64,000 bases of DNA, taken from assembly GCF_019042275.1 (NCBI RefSeq), contig NZ_JAHQCW010000015.1, positions 1-64,000 of the forward strand, read 5' to 3'. Made by a program: the position numbers and the translations under genes. A model generated the notes under the pieces. The model was given only the letters and a program-made list of their open reading frames with translations. It did no database searches and was not told the origin of the DNA. This DNA comes from Diplocloster agilis (GTDB taxonomy: Bacteria > Bacillota > Clostridia > Lachnospirales > Lachnospiraceae). This document shows positions 1-7,606 of this stretch, in pieces (positions within the stretch are counted from its first letter, which is position 1; each line of letters opens with the position of its first letter).

Positions 1-236
1 ACGTCCGACGGGCAAGAGCCTCTGAACCGGGAACACATCACGTGTTCCTGGTGAATAGGCTCGGTTCCTGAACCCGGCTTTTCGATTTCACTTAGCGGGA
101 GCCAGCGCAAGCCCTCCGCGCTCCCGGGGAGACACTAAGGAATCCGGCTGTCCGGAGCATCCCGGCCCTTAAGCAGCGGGCATACCCAAACCCAAAGAAG
201 AACCCAATCTGAATGTACAGGCCCCGGCCGCCATCA
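1..236. repeat. Right half of a nested foldback element, cut by the window edge
   Basis: Positions 1-74 are identical to 40536-40609, and the match continues with a few changes to about position 130 (shared tail CCGGGGAGA). It contains the small hairpin GAACAC-ATCAC-GTGTTC. Beyond about 130 the sequence no longer resembles the 40.4 kb copy. By analogy with that copy, this outer part should pair with a left arm lying outside the window. It starts right after the stop codon of the neighbouring kinase gene. Function unknown; a very long terminator or structured RNA is possible. Confidence 0.7.
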
Positions 237-242
237 TAGCCA

Positions 243-1364
243 TTATATCGGAAGCTCGACCGTAAAAGTCGTGGTTCCCTGTTTGCTTTCGGCGGTAATA
301 TTTCCTCCGTGGGCAACGATGATCTCTTTTGCGATAGCCAGGCCTAATCCCGCGCCTCCCGTGTCACTGGAGCGGGCGGAATCCAGCCGGTAGAACTTCT
401 CGAAAATAGCCTCTAATTTTGCGGTCGGGATCGTTTTTCCGCGGTTGGAAAACAGGATAATGATACGTGCTTCCTCCCTGCGGGCATGGATATCGATCAC
501 ACTGCCCGGATCGCTGTAGGCGACGGCATTTTTTAAAATGTTATTGAATACCCGGGCCAGCTTGTCCGGGTCTCCGGATACGGTAAGATTGTCCTCCACA
601 TCAAGGACCGCGGTCCTTCCTCCCTCCTCCAGCATCGGGTAAAATTCATCGGCCATCTGCGCCAGCATAAAGCTTAAGTTAATCGGCTCTTTGTTCAATA
701 CCATAGCCTGCAGGTTAAAACGGGTAATCTCGAAAAACTCGTTGATCAGCTGTTCCAGGCGGTACGCCTTTTCCAGGGTCACGGAGACATATTTTTCCCT
801 CTGTTCTTCCGGCATGTCCTTGGCCTCGTCCAGAAGGCTGAGGTATCCGATCACGGAAGTCAGCGGAGTCTTGATGTCATGAGCCAGATAGACGACCAGG
901 TCGTTCTTTCTCTGCTCGCTTTCCAGGGCGTCCTGCTCCCGCTTTTCTAATTTTTGTTTTACGTCGTTTAAGTGCTTTTCCATAAAATCCAGTTCCGGAG
1001 AGAGTTGGATCTCTTCTTCGGATTCTTCCGCCAGCCGCTCCACACCCACGCTGATCTCTTTAAAATAATGCATGAATTTTGTCATGGCGTAATAAAACAT
1101 GAGAAGGAGCAAAAGGCTTAAGCCCGCCATCATATAGAAGGTCTTATTGTCCCTGAAGATCGCCTGGTAGATGCCGACGGCTCCATAATAATCCAGATGG
1201 AACAGCCGCTGGCACAGCTTCACAAACCCTTCCGCAAAGGGTTCCTGCAGAATTCCGTCAATCAGGATATACTGAAGAAGGGCCCCGATTACGATGGCGC
1301 CCACACCAATTAAAAAGATTTGAAATAATACTTTTCGTTTCAGCCTGCCGAATTCTTTATTCAA
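243..1364 (-). CDS. Sensor histidine kinase, VanS-like
   Basis: Membrane sensor kinase of 373 residues that should autophosphorylate and pass phosphate to the response regulator encoded just upstream. Two hydrophobic segments (about residues 12-34 and 74-96) flank a short extracellular loop. The dimerisation box reads YLAHDIKTPLTS with the phospho-acceptor at His162. An N box (NNILKN, about 274-279) and a glycine box (GGAGLGLAIAKE, about 336-347) complete the ATPase domain. The extracellular part is only about 40 residues, as in VanS-type sensors, but no van resistance genes are present, so the signal is unknown. The gene overlaps the regulator's stop codon by 8 bp, implying translational coupling. 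Confidence 0.93.
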   Translation of the reverse strand: MNKEFGRLKRKVLFQIFLIGVGAIVIGALLQYILIDGILQEPFAEGFVKLCQRLFHLDYYGAVGIYQAIFRDNKTFYMMAGLSLLLLLMFYYAMTKFMHYFKEISVGVERLAEESEEEIQLSPELDFMEKHLNDVKQKLEKREQDALESEQRKNDLVVYLAHDIKTPLTSVIGYLSLLDEAKDMPEEQREKYVSVTLEKAYRLEQLINEFFEITRFNLQAMVLNKEPINLSFMLAQMADEFYPMLEEGGRTAVLDVEDNLTVSGDPDKLARVFNNILKNAVAYSDPGSVIDIHARREEARIIILFSNRGKTIPTAKLEAIFEKFYRLDSARSSDTGGAGLGLAIAKEIIVAHGGNITAESKQGTTTFTVELPI

Positions 1365-2055
1365 TCTTATACCCTACTCCCCACACGGTTTTGATATATT
1401 TCGGGTGATCGGAAGAATCCTTCATCTTCTCTCTGAGATGACGGATATGTACCATTACGGTATTATTGCTGTTGCCAAAATACTTTTCTCCCCAAACCTG
1501 CTGGAAGAGATCCTCGGAGCTGACCACTTTCCCCCGGTTCTCACACAGGACCCACAGAATAGAAAATTCCGTGGGCGTCAGGGCAAGGGAACGCTCATTT
1601 AACTGGCACTCATGCTTTTCTTTATTTAAAACCAGGCCGGAAAACGCCAGGATATTTTCATCTATTTCCGGCTGCATTGTGTTATATTTTGTAAATCTGC
1701 GAAGCTGCGCCTTCACCCGTGCGATGAGCTCCAATGGCCGGAAAGGCTTTGTGATATAGTCATCCGCCCCCAAGGTCAGGCCGGTAATCTTGTCCAGCTC
1801 GTCATCCTTAGCCGTCAGCATAATAACCGGAAAATTATATTTTTCCCGGATCTTGCGGCAGATAGTAAATCCATCGATATCGGGCAGCATAACATCCAGA
1901 ATCGCCAGATCCAGCGTTTCTTTTTCAATGCACGCTAACGCCTCCTGCCCATTGTAAAACTTAAATACCCGATAATCCTCGTTTTGCAGATAAACTTCTA
2001 TAAAATCTGCAATTTCTCTCTCATCGTCCACAACCAATATATTTGTTTTCTCCAT
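1357..2055 (-). CDS. OmpR/VanR-family response regulator
   Basis: DNA-binding response regulator of 232 residues. The receiver domain has acidic Asp10/Asp11, phospho-acceptor Asp54 (DVMLPD) and Lys103 (TKPF). The C-terminal half is a winged helix ending WGVGYKIE. A longer reading starts four codons upstream (2067), but its ATG directly abuts AAGAGG with no spacing. The ATG at 2055 has GGTGAG about four bases upstream and is preferred. It forms an operon with the kinase that follows. Targets are unknown; the gene downstream of the pair is outside the window. Confidence 0.92.
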   Translation of the reverse strand: MEKTNILVVDDEREIADFIEVYLQNEDYRVFKFYNGQEALACIEKETLDLAILDVMLPDIDGFTICRKIREKYNFPVIMLTAKDDELDKITGLTLGADDYITKPFRPLELIARVKAQLRRFTKYNTMQPEIDENILAFSGLVLNKEKHECQLNERSLALTPTEFSILWVLCENRGKVVSSEDLFQQVWGEKYFGNSNNTVMVHIRHLREKMKDSSDHPKYIKTVWGVGYKIE

Positions 2056-2149
2056 TGCACTCACCATCCTCTTTTACCCACTGTTCCTATAGTAACAGAT
2101 TTCCGGACTTTTTTTGTTACCAAATACTTGCATTATTCTTAAACTTTCC

Positions 2150-3049
2150 TTAAATTTCCACCTTTTCACTCTTAACATTCAACACAACCAATGCGCCCAA
2201 GACCATCAATACTCCGGCTATCACCGATATCCTCACGGATTCCCCAAAGCAAAAGATCCCCACCAGGGACGCCACCACCGGCTCTACGGAAGCGGTTATG
2301 GAAGCCTTCCCCGCCTCCATCCCGGACAAGCCTTTCGTATACAGCAGATAGGGCAGGACATTCGTAAAAAAGCCAAACGCCAGAAGTTCAACGGCGACCA
2401 GCGGATGTGCAGCCACCACCTCAACCAGCAGGCCATAATCCACAAACCAGGCCGTCCCTATCGTTGCGAACAAAAAAGTGTACACCGTCACCGTCATAGA
2501 ATCGTACCGGCGAAGCCCATAAATTCCAAATATACTGTACAGGCCATAACCAAGACCGGCCCCAAGTCCGGTCAGCACTGCGGACAGGGACAGGCTCATG
2601 TCCCCTCTTCCGATCCCGGTTACCAGCACGCAGCCCGCAAAAGCCATCAAAAGAGCCGCCCCTTTTCGCCATGTCATTGTTTCGTGGAACAAAAACAGGG
2701 ACAACAGCATCACAAACATAGGCGCCGTATACAATAAGACGGAAGCCACCGCTAGCGACGTGCGCCGGATCGTCGTAAAATAGCAAATATTAAAAAAGGT
2801 AAGGCTTAAAATACCGGTACCCGCAAAACACCAGCTGTCCCTTAACTTAATTCTTAACTTCTCCCTGTGTTTTGCCAGCATATATATGGTCAGAATCAGA
2901 GCAGCTCCCATGGCACGCAGCGCGGTCAGCGCCAAAGAGCTGAAGCCATATCCCCCAAGATGCCGGATAAAAATGCCGATACATCCCCACATGGAACCTG
3001 CGGCGATTATACAGGCATAATATTTCCCTTTTAATTCTTTTCCAGTCAC
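2150..3049 (-). CDS. EamA/DMT-family transporter
   Basis: Integral membrane protein of 299 residues with about ten hydrophobic helices arranged as two homologous EamA halves, typical of drug/metabolite transporters that export amino acids or other small metabolites. The second half carries the usual SVEPVVASLVG stretch. The start is a GTG preceded by GGGGGAG at short distance. It is transcribed alone, between the two-component pair and the beta-propeller gene. Substrate cannot be read from sequence. A second, only distantly related EamA protein lies at 6249-7121. Confidence 0.85.
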   Translation of the reverse strand: MTGKELKGKYYACIIAAGSMWGCIGIFIRHLGGYGFSSLALTALRAMGAALILTIYMLAKHREKLRIKLRDSWCFAGTGILSLTFFNICYFTTIRRTSLAVASVLLYTAPMFVMLLSLFLFHETMTWRKGAALLMAFAGCVLVTGIGRGDMSLSLSAVLTGLGAGLGYGLYSIFGIYGLRRYDSMTVTVYTFLFATIGTAWFVDYGLLVEVVAAHPLVAVELLAFGFFTNVLPYLLYTKGLSGMEAGKASITASVEPVVASLVGIFCFGESVRISVIAGVLMVLGALVVLNVKSEKVEI

Positions 3050-3203
3050 TTTCTCCCCCGCAATGCCCTGTCCGCAGTCTTCAACGCCTGCCGGCCTTAT
3101 CAGCTTCTGAATTTTTTATCCTTCACTAGTGTATCATTATACAACAGAACCTCTCAAATGTCATCCCGCGATTTGCAGCCCCTTGATTTGTGTCCTCCTC
3201 CCG

Positions 3204-3303
3204 CCGACAGGGCAGAAACAGATAGGGGCGGCGGGAGTGTCCGGCAGCTATTACGTCCGCCTTACCAACTCCCACCGCCGCTATCTGTCTGCGCCCTGCC
3301 GGG
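3204..3303. repeat. Long imperfect foldback in the gap after the beta-propeller gene
   Basis: The gap 3050-3332 holds one clear structure. An arm at 3204-3238 (CCGACAGGGCAGAAACAGAT and on) pairs with 3268-3303, with the strongest block GCGGCGGGAGT/ACTCCCACCGCCGC next to a loop of about 29 bases. Pairing has a few mismatches and no U-tract is obvious on the minus strand. It lies about 30 bp past the stop of the beta-propeller gene, so transcription termination or mRNA 3'-end protection is the simplest role. Confidence 0.6.
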
Positions 3304-3332
3304 CCCGGTCCTCTTTTAAAAATGCGCTCCGG

Positions 3333-5387
3333 CTATCTGTAAGTCCCTGACTTGGTAAATTTATCGTTCATGTCAAAGGACGTGATACTGGTTTCCCCAA
3401 AAGGCTGAATCACATAAAAGGTATTGCCGATGTAAGCCCCCCGCAGTTTTCCGCTTTCATTATCTTCCTCGCCGTAGACAAGTCTGTTGATAAACCCTTT
3501 TTCCGGATCATAGGAGAAGACCAGATAGTCGACTACAGAATTTCCTTTTCGATTGCCATATCCAGCAAAGCCAAAAATATTTTTTTCCGGATCGATAAGC
3601 ATTTCTTTATAATTGTACAACGCATCTGCATAATTATAGTCTTTCAATACATATTTATGCACCTCCACAACATTCTCCGGATCGGAGATATCGAACATGG
3701 ACAGTTTTAACCCCAGATGGGCGCCTGTTTTCGGGTCTGTCTCTTCCCCCAGTCCCAGCAGCAGATGGTCGTTGTAGAAGTGCAGATAGTTGGAGAAACC
3801 TGTCACTTTCAGCTCGCCCATCACTTTGGGATTGGCAGGATCGGACAGATCTACGGAAAACAGCGGATCTGTCTCACGATAGGTTACAAAGTATCCGGTG
3901 TCCCCGAAAAATCTGGCGGAATAGATCTTTTCTCCCTTGGCCAGGCCTTTGATCTCTCCGATGATGTTCAAGCTTTCATCCAGCACATAGAGTTCATTGG
4001 TCGAATCCTGCGCCTTGCTGTCGTAAGCCGTCGTTACCACCCTCAGATTCCCTTTGTATTCATCCATGGAGAAGGAATTATTGAGATTTCCTCTGATAAC
4101 CCCTACTGCGGACGGCGTTATCTGACCGTTCGCATAATGTAATTTGAGTATCTCGGTTTTATTCGTGTCATATCCGTATCCCTGCTCCTCCGCCACATAG
4201 ATGTTTTCCGTGCTGGCATAATAGTGCTGTCCGTTCGTCACTACCGTCTTGGCGTCGCTGATCTGATCGGGTTTACGAAGGTCGATCCCCGATACCACCA
4301 GATAGGAACTGTCCTGAATATATTCCGGCAGGTAGATGCAGTCCGCAGTCAGCAGTCTCCCGTTCACGGCCGGGATATAGCCGTCATACTGGGCCGGATA
4401 GGCCGGAAGTTCATCTTTATAATAGTTGGTAAAGAGGTAGAGATAGTTGCCGTTTCGTCTGGACGTCTCGTAGTAACCATCCTGCGTGACGGATCCGATT
4501 TCACTTGGCATGCTCCTGTCACGGATATCGTAGGTAACGGTTACCGTCTGGTTGGATAATACCGTCCGATAGACATCGTCTGACGTGTTTTGTTTCAGGG
4601 AAGCCTGGGAGGATGCGCCGATAATCGTAAGCGTGTCCCCGGTGACGTAAAATTCATAGATCGAATCCATTTTTTGTGTCATGGATAACTCGGCAGTCTG
4701 CGTCATCAAGGAACCATCCGCACGGATGATCTGAAAGGTATTGTCCAGCGTATCCGCGATATAGAGATACTGGCCGTCATTCTTTATAATATCGCCTTCA
4801 TCAACCGCACGCACCTGAAGATTGGTCGTTGAAAATCCCTGCTCTTTCTGCATATCGGAAGCGGCTTCGTACTTGGCCGCACTTTGGACAGCGGAATTTT
4901 CCGCTCCTCCGGCCGCGCCTTCCGCAGCGCCGGCTGCGCCGTCATAATTGATTCCCATATCAGAAGCCGACTCTTCTACCTGCCGCAGCTGCTGTTTTTT
5001 CGCGTTTGCCACTTTCTCATACAGATCTTCATAGCTTCCGGGAGTGGGAATCGGGGAGTCCGCCGCCTTAGCGTCTGCTGCCGATCCGGCCCCGCTTTCC
5101 GAAGCTTCCGCCGGAGCTGCCGCATCGGCGGAAGAGGTGTCCCGGGCCATCTGCACGCTCTCTGTTTTTGTTCCGCTTTTCTGTGTATTTGCGCCAAGCC
5201 ACACGGATGCCACCACAACCAGGCAGGCCGCGGCAGCCAGGCCGTATTGGTAGATAGGTCTGTGTACCTTTTTCGCCTTATTTGCTGTATTTATGATATC
5301 ATCGATCGCTTCCGGCCTCAAATGCTCGGGTATTTCCACATCTTCGGCCGCGCATTTGATCTGTTCCAGCATTTTATTCTCGTCCAT
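3333..5387 (-). CDS. Membrane-anchored beta-propeller domain protein, putative anti-sigma partner
   Basis: Protein of 684 residues. An N-terminal cytoplasmic segment of about 47 residues precedes a single membrane helix (about 48-66, GLAAAACLVVVASVWLG). An Ala/Ser-rich linker to about residue 200 leads into a large extracytoplasmic region matching the secreted C-terminal beta-propeller family (PF09826 type), with motifs such as VRAVDEGDIIKNDGQYLYI. It lies 17 bp downstream of an ECF sigma gene. A short cytoplasmic N-terminus, one helix and an external sensor domain is the layout of anti-sigma factors, so I infer it restrains that sigma. No zinc-binding HxxxCxxC motif is present in the N-terminus, so the contact would be non-ZAS. 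Confidence 0.8.
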   Translation of the reverse strand: MDENKMLEQIKCAAEDVEIPEHLRPEAIDDIINTANKAKKVHRPIYQYGLAAAACLVVVASVWLGANTQKSGTKTESVQMARDTSSADAAAPAEASESGAGSAADAKAADSPIPTPGSYEDLYEKVANAKKQQLRQVEESASDMGINYDGAAGAAEGAAGGAENSAVQSAAKYEAASDMQKEQGFSTTNLQVRAVDEGDIIKNDGQYLYIADTLDNTFQIIRADGSLMTQTAELSMTQKMDSIYEFYVTGDTLTIIGASSQASLKQNTSDDVYRTVLSNQTVTVTYDIRDRSMPSEIGSVTQDGYYETSRRNGNYLYLFTNYYKDELPAYPAQYDGYIPAVNGRLLTADCIYLPEYIQDSSYLVVSGIDLRKPDQISDAKTVVTNGQHYYASTENIYVAEEQGYGYDTNKTEILKLHYANGQITPSAVGVIRGNLNNSFSMDEYKGNLRVVTTAYDSKAQDSTNELYVLDESLNIIGEIKGLAKGEKIYSARFFGDTGYFVTYRETDPLFSVDLSDPANPKVMGELKVTGFSNYLHFYNDHLLLGLGEETDPKTGAHLGLKLSMFDISDPENVVEVHKYVLKDYNYADALYNYKEMLIDPEKNIFGFAGYGNRKGNSVVDYLVFSYDPEKGFINRLVYGEEDNESGKLRGAYIGNTFYVIQPFGETSITSFDMNDKFTKSGTYR

Positions 5388-5404
5388 AGCCAGATTCCTC
5401 CTTT

Positions 5405-5908
5405 CTACGATTCCAGTTTTTTCTTCAGCTTCGCTAAAGCGCGGCTTTGTCTGGACCGTACGGTATTATCATTCATATGTAGTATTTTTCCGATCTCCTT
5501 GCTGGTGTACCCGCCGAACACGGCCATGGATACGATCAGCCTCTCGTCATCCGCCAATTGTGAAAAAGCCGTATGCATGTCATAACCGGTGGCGTAATCC
5601 GCCTCCGGCAGCGGCAGAGTCTCGTCCAGAGGGAGTGTCTTCCCTACATATTCTTTTAATTTCCTCTTGCATTTATTTGACAATATCTTGAAAATCCATC
5701 CCTGAAAAGCTTCCTCACTGCGCAGCCGGTGGATTCCCCGGTAGGCATCGATCACCGTCTCACTGACCACATCCTCAGCGTCCTGGGGATGTTTCAGCGT
5801 ATAATAAGCGAAGCGGTACAAATCCTTATATACCGTTTCATATAATTCGGCGAATGCGGCCGCATCCGATGCCTTGGCCTGCTTTACTATCTCGGGATTA
5901 ATCACCAT
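5405..5908 (-). CDS. ECF-type RNA polymerase sigma factor
   Basis: Sigma factor of 167 residues with only regions 2 and 4. Region 2 is recognisable at about residues 17-72 (FAYYTLKHPQDAEDVVSETV). Region 4 covers the last 60 residues, including GGYTSKEIGKILHMNDNTVR, the helix-turn-helix that reads the -35 element. The family usually controls envelope-stress regulons and is held by a membrane partner. Here the beta-propeller protein follows immediately, so the two probably form one signalling unit that also autoregulates its own promoter, although I did not find a clear ECF -35 motif (AAC type) upstream. Confidence 0.92.
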   Translation of the reverse strand: MVINPEIVKQAKASDAAAFAELYETVYKDLYRFAYYTLKHPQDAEDVVSETVIDAYRGIHRLRSEEAFQGWIFKILSNKCKRKLKEYVGKTLPLDETLPLPEADYATGYDMHTAFSQLADDERLIVSMAVFGGYTSKEIGKILHMNDNTVRSRQSRALAKLKKKLES

Positions 5909-5989
5909 ATGTTCACCCCCGCTTCTTCCGTATATACTTAAAGTGTACCCGATCTTTCTTTTTGTTGCATCTATTATTATATTTTTTTC

Positions 5990-6173
5990 GCTATGAGCAC
6001 TTGCGGCTGCTTTTTAGCCGCTTACGTGCGATGCATGAAAAATAGTCAGCGAGGCTTTTTCGAGCGCTACTATTTTTTATAGCTATGAGCACTTAGTGCC
6101 TGTATTTTAGGCACTTACGTGCGATGCATGAAAAATAGTCAGCGAGGCTTTTTCGAGCGCTACTATTTTTTAT
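5990..6173. repeat. Two tandem copies of a 92-bp structured element
   Basis: Copies at 5990-6081 and 6082-6173 are identical except inside one hairpin. In copy 1 it is GCGGCT-loop-AGCCGC (6003-6021); in copy 2 it is AGTGCCT-loop-AGGCACT (6095-6115). The sequence differs but pairing is kept on both sides. A second shared hairpin pairs AAAAATAG..CAGCG with CGCT..CTATTTTT around AGGCTTTTTCG and resembles a two-way terminator. The element sits in the divergent gap between the sigma gene and an EamA gene. It could be a mobile palindromic repeat or a small structured RNA. Confidence 0.8.
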
Positions 6174-6248
6174 CGCTGCTACTTGTCCCTCTTCATCCCT
6201 AAGGAGTATACTAATGATATAAACGGAACCAATGAGGAGGGATTTTCC

Positions 6249-7121
6249 GTGTGGATTGTATTTGCTTTTGCATCCGCCCTGTTCGCCGGAATCACGGCAG
6301 TTTTAGCCAAATGCGGTATTAAAAATACAGATTCCAACGTAGCTACCGCGCTGCGGACCTGCGTGGTCCTGATTTTTTCCTGGGTCATGGTTTTCATCGC
6401 CGGGGTGCAGACGGACCTGACCGGCCTCAGCAGCAAAACACTTATTTTCCTCATCCTGTCGGGAGTCGCCACCGGCGCCTCCTGGTTATGCTATTTTAAA
6501 GCGCTGCAGCTGGGTGATATTAATAAAGTCACGCCCATCGATAAATGCAGTACCATTCTTACCATGCTGCTGGCCTTTCTCCTGCTGGGCGAGCCCATAT
6601 CCCCTTTAAAGGGCGTCTCCATGCTCCTGATCGCAGCAGGCACCTATCTGATGATTCAGAAAAAACATATGCTTCGAGAACCGGCCGGAAAACCGGGCAA
6701 AAACCGCAGCTGGATCTTTTTCGCCTTTGGCTCTGCCATTTTCGCTAGTCTTACTTCGATCCTGGGCAAAATCGGCATCGAAGGCGTGGATTCCACACTT
6801 GGTACCGCCATACGGACCATTGTCGTTCTGATCATGGCATGGATTGTCGTCTTCGTAACAAAAAAGCAGCACACGATCCGCCGGATTGACCAGAAAAGCT
6901 GGCTCTTCCTGATCCTGTCCGGGTTCGCGACCGGCGGCTCCTGGCTATGCTATTATCGCGCGCTGCAGACCGGTTTTGCCAGTGTGGTGGTCCCCATTGA
7001 CAAATTAAGTATCCTGGTGACCATCGCTTTCTCCCGCATCGTGTTCAAAGAACGCCTGAGCAAAAAATCAGCAGCCGGTCTGGTGATGATCACATCAGGT
7101 ACGCTGTTGCTGCTTCTTTGA
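6249..7121 (+). CDS. EamA/DMT-family transporter
   Basis: Ten-helix membrane transporter of 290 residues made of two EamA repeats. The duplication is visible as paired stretches SGVATGASWLCYFKALQLG and SGFATGGSWLCYYRALQTG, and KCGIKNTDSNVATALRT versus KIGIEGVDSTLGTAIRT. An open frame extends upstream to 6183, but the GTG at 6249 has GAGGAGGG seven bases before it, and the upstream codons overlap the end of the 92-bp repeat region. I therefore start at the GTG. It is monocistronic and followed by the Trp T-box leader; a role in amino-acid export is only a guess. Confidence 0.86.
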   Translation: MWIVFAFASALFAGITAVLAKCGIKNTDSNVATALRTCVVLIFSWVMVFIAGVQTDLTGLSSKTLIFLILSGVATGASWLCYFKALQLGDINKVTPIDKCSTILTMLLAFLLLGEPISPLKGVSMLLIAAGTYLMIQKKHMLREPAGKPGKNRSWIFFAFGSAIFASLTSILGKIGIEGVDSTLGTAIRTIVVLIMAWIVVFVTKKQHTIRRIDQKSWLFLILSGFATGGSWLCYYRALQTGFASVVVPIDKLSILVTIAFSRIVFKERLSKKSAAGLVMITSGTLLLLL

Positions 7122-7158
7122 TATATTTTTTTAGTTTTAAATAAATCGAAAAATTTTA

Positions 7159-7187
7159 TTGACAAATTATGGATTTGCAAATATACT
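7159..7187 (+). promoter_or_regulatory. Sigma-A promoter of the trpB2 T-box transcript
   Basis: TTGACA (7159-7164) and TATACT (7182-7187) are separated by 17 bp. Transcription should begin at about 7194, just before stem I of the T-box leader. It is one of the best promoter matches in the window. Confidence 0.85.
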
Positions 7188-7193
7188 ATTTAA

Positions 7194-7486
7194 AAATAGA
7201 ACAGTGAAACCGTTGAGTAAGAGGAGTAGATATCTGCTGTTTGGTTTCAGAGAGTCTTCGGCCGGTGCGAGAAGATAACCAAAGGGATATTGAATGGACT
7301 TATGAGGTCGGGAAGAACGATACGATCGTATCCAGTAATGCCCGACGGGAATTCCACCCGTTATCCATGGAACAGACATATTGGTGTCTGAAGCAAGCGG
7401 ATGATTCATCATCAAACCGGGTGGTACCGCAGAAGCATACTACAAGCTTTTGTCCCTGTAAATACAGAGGATAGGGGCTTTTTTTA
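7194..7486 (+). promoter_or_regulatory. T-box leader, tryptophan specifier
   Basis: The leader senses uncharged tRNA and switches a terminator into an antiterminator. Stem I begins at about 7200 (AACAGTGAAACCGTTGAG, GAGTAGATA). The specifier loop reads GAATGGAC, giving the codon UGG (7295-7297) for tryptophan. The conserved T-box CCGGGTGGTACCGC is at 7417-7430. It is followed by a terminator (about 7445-7485) ending in a run of seven T. Low Trp-tRNA charging should therefore raise trpB2 expression. A closely similar leader with the same specifier lies at 33053-33343 on the other strand. Confidence 0.95.
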
Positions 7487-7553
7487 TTTCATCGGAAAGG
7501 GTTCCTATGGAATAAAAACTACTCCGGGGGATCGCACAGCGGCAAAAAGGAAG
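7486..7553 (+). repeat. Dispersed post-terminator palindromic repeat, copy A
   Basis: The motif CGGAAAGGGTTCCTATGG then AATAAAA is followed by CTCCGGGGGATCGCAC. Related copies are at 33018-33050, 43409-43476 and 59055-59088. This copy begins directly at the U-tract of the T-box terminator and separates it from trpB2. Confidence 0.6.
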
Positions 7554-7606
7554 ATTAAGATTTCACTGGATGAAAATGTAAATGAATCAAGAAAGGAGTT
7601 TTAATT

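Noticed and set aside
243-2055. Vancomycin resistance locus
   Set aside because: Only VanS/VanR-like regulators are present; no ligase, dehydrogenase or dipeptidase genes are adjacent.
5990-6173. CRISPR array
   Set aside because: Only two copies are present, the unit is 92 bp with no spacers, and no cas genes are nearby.
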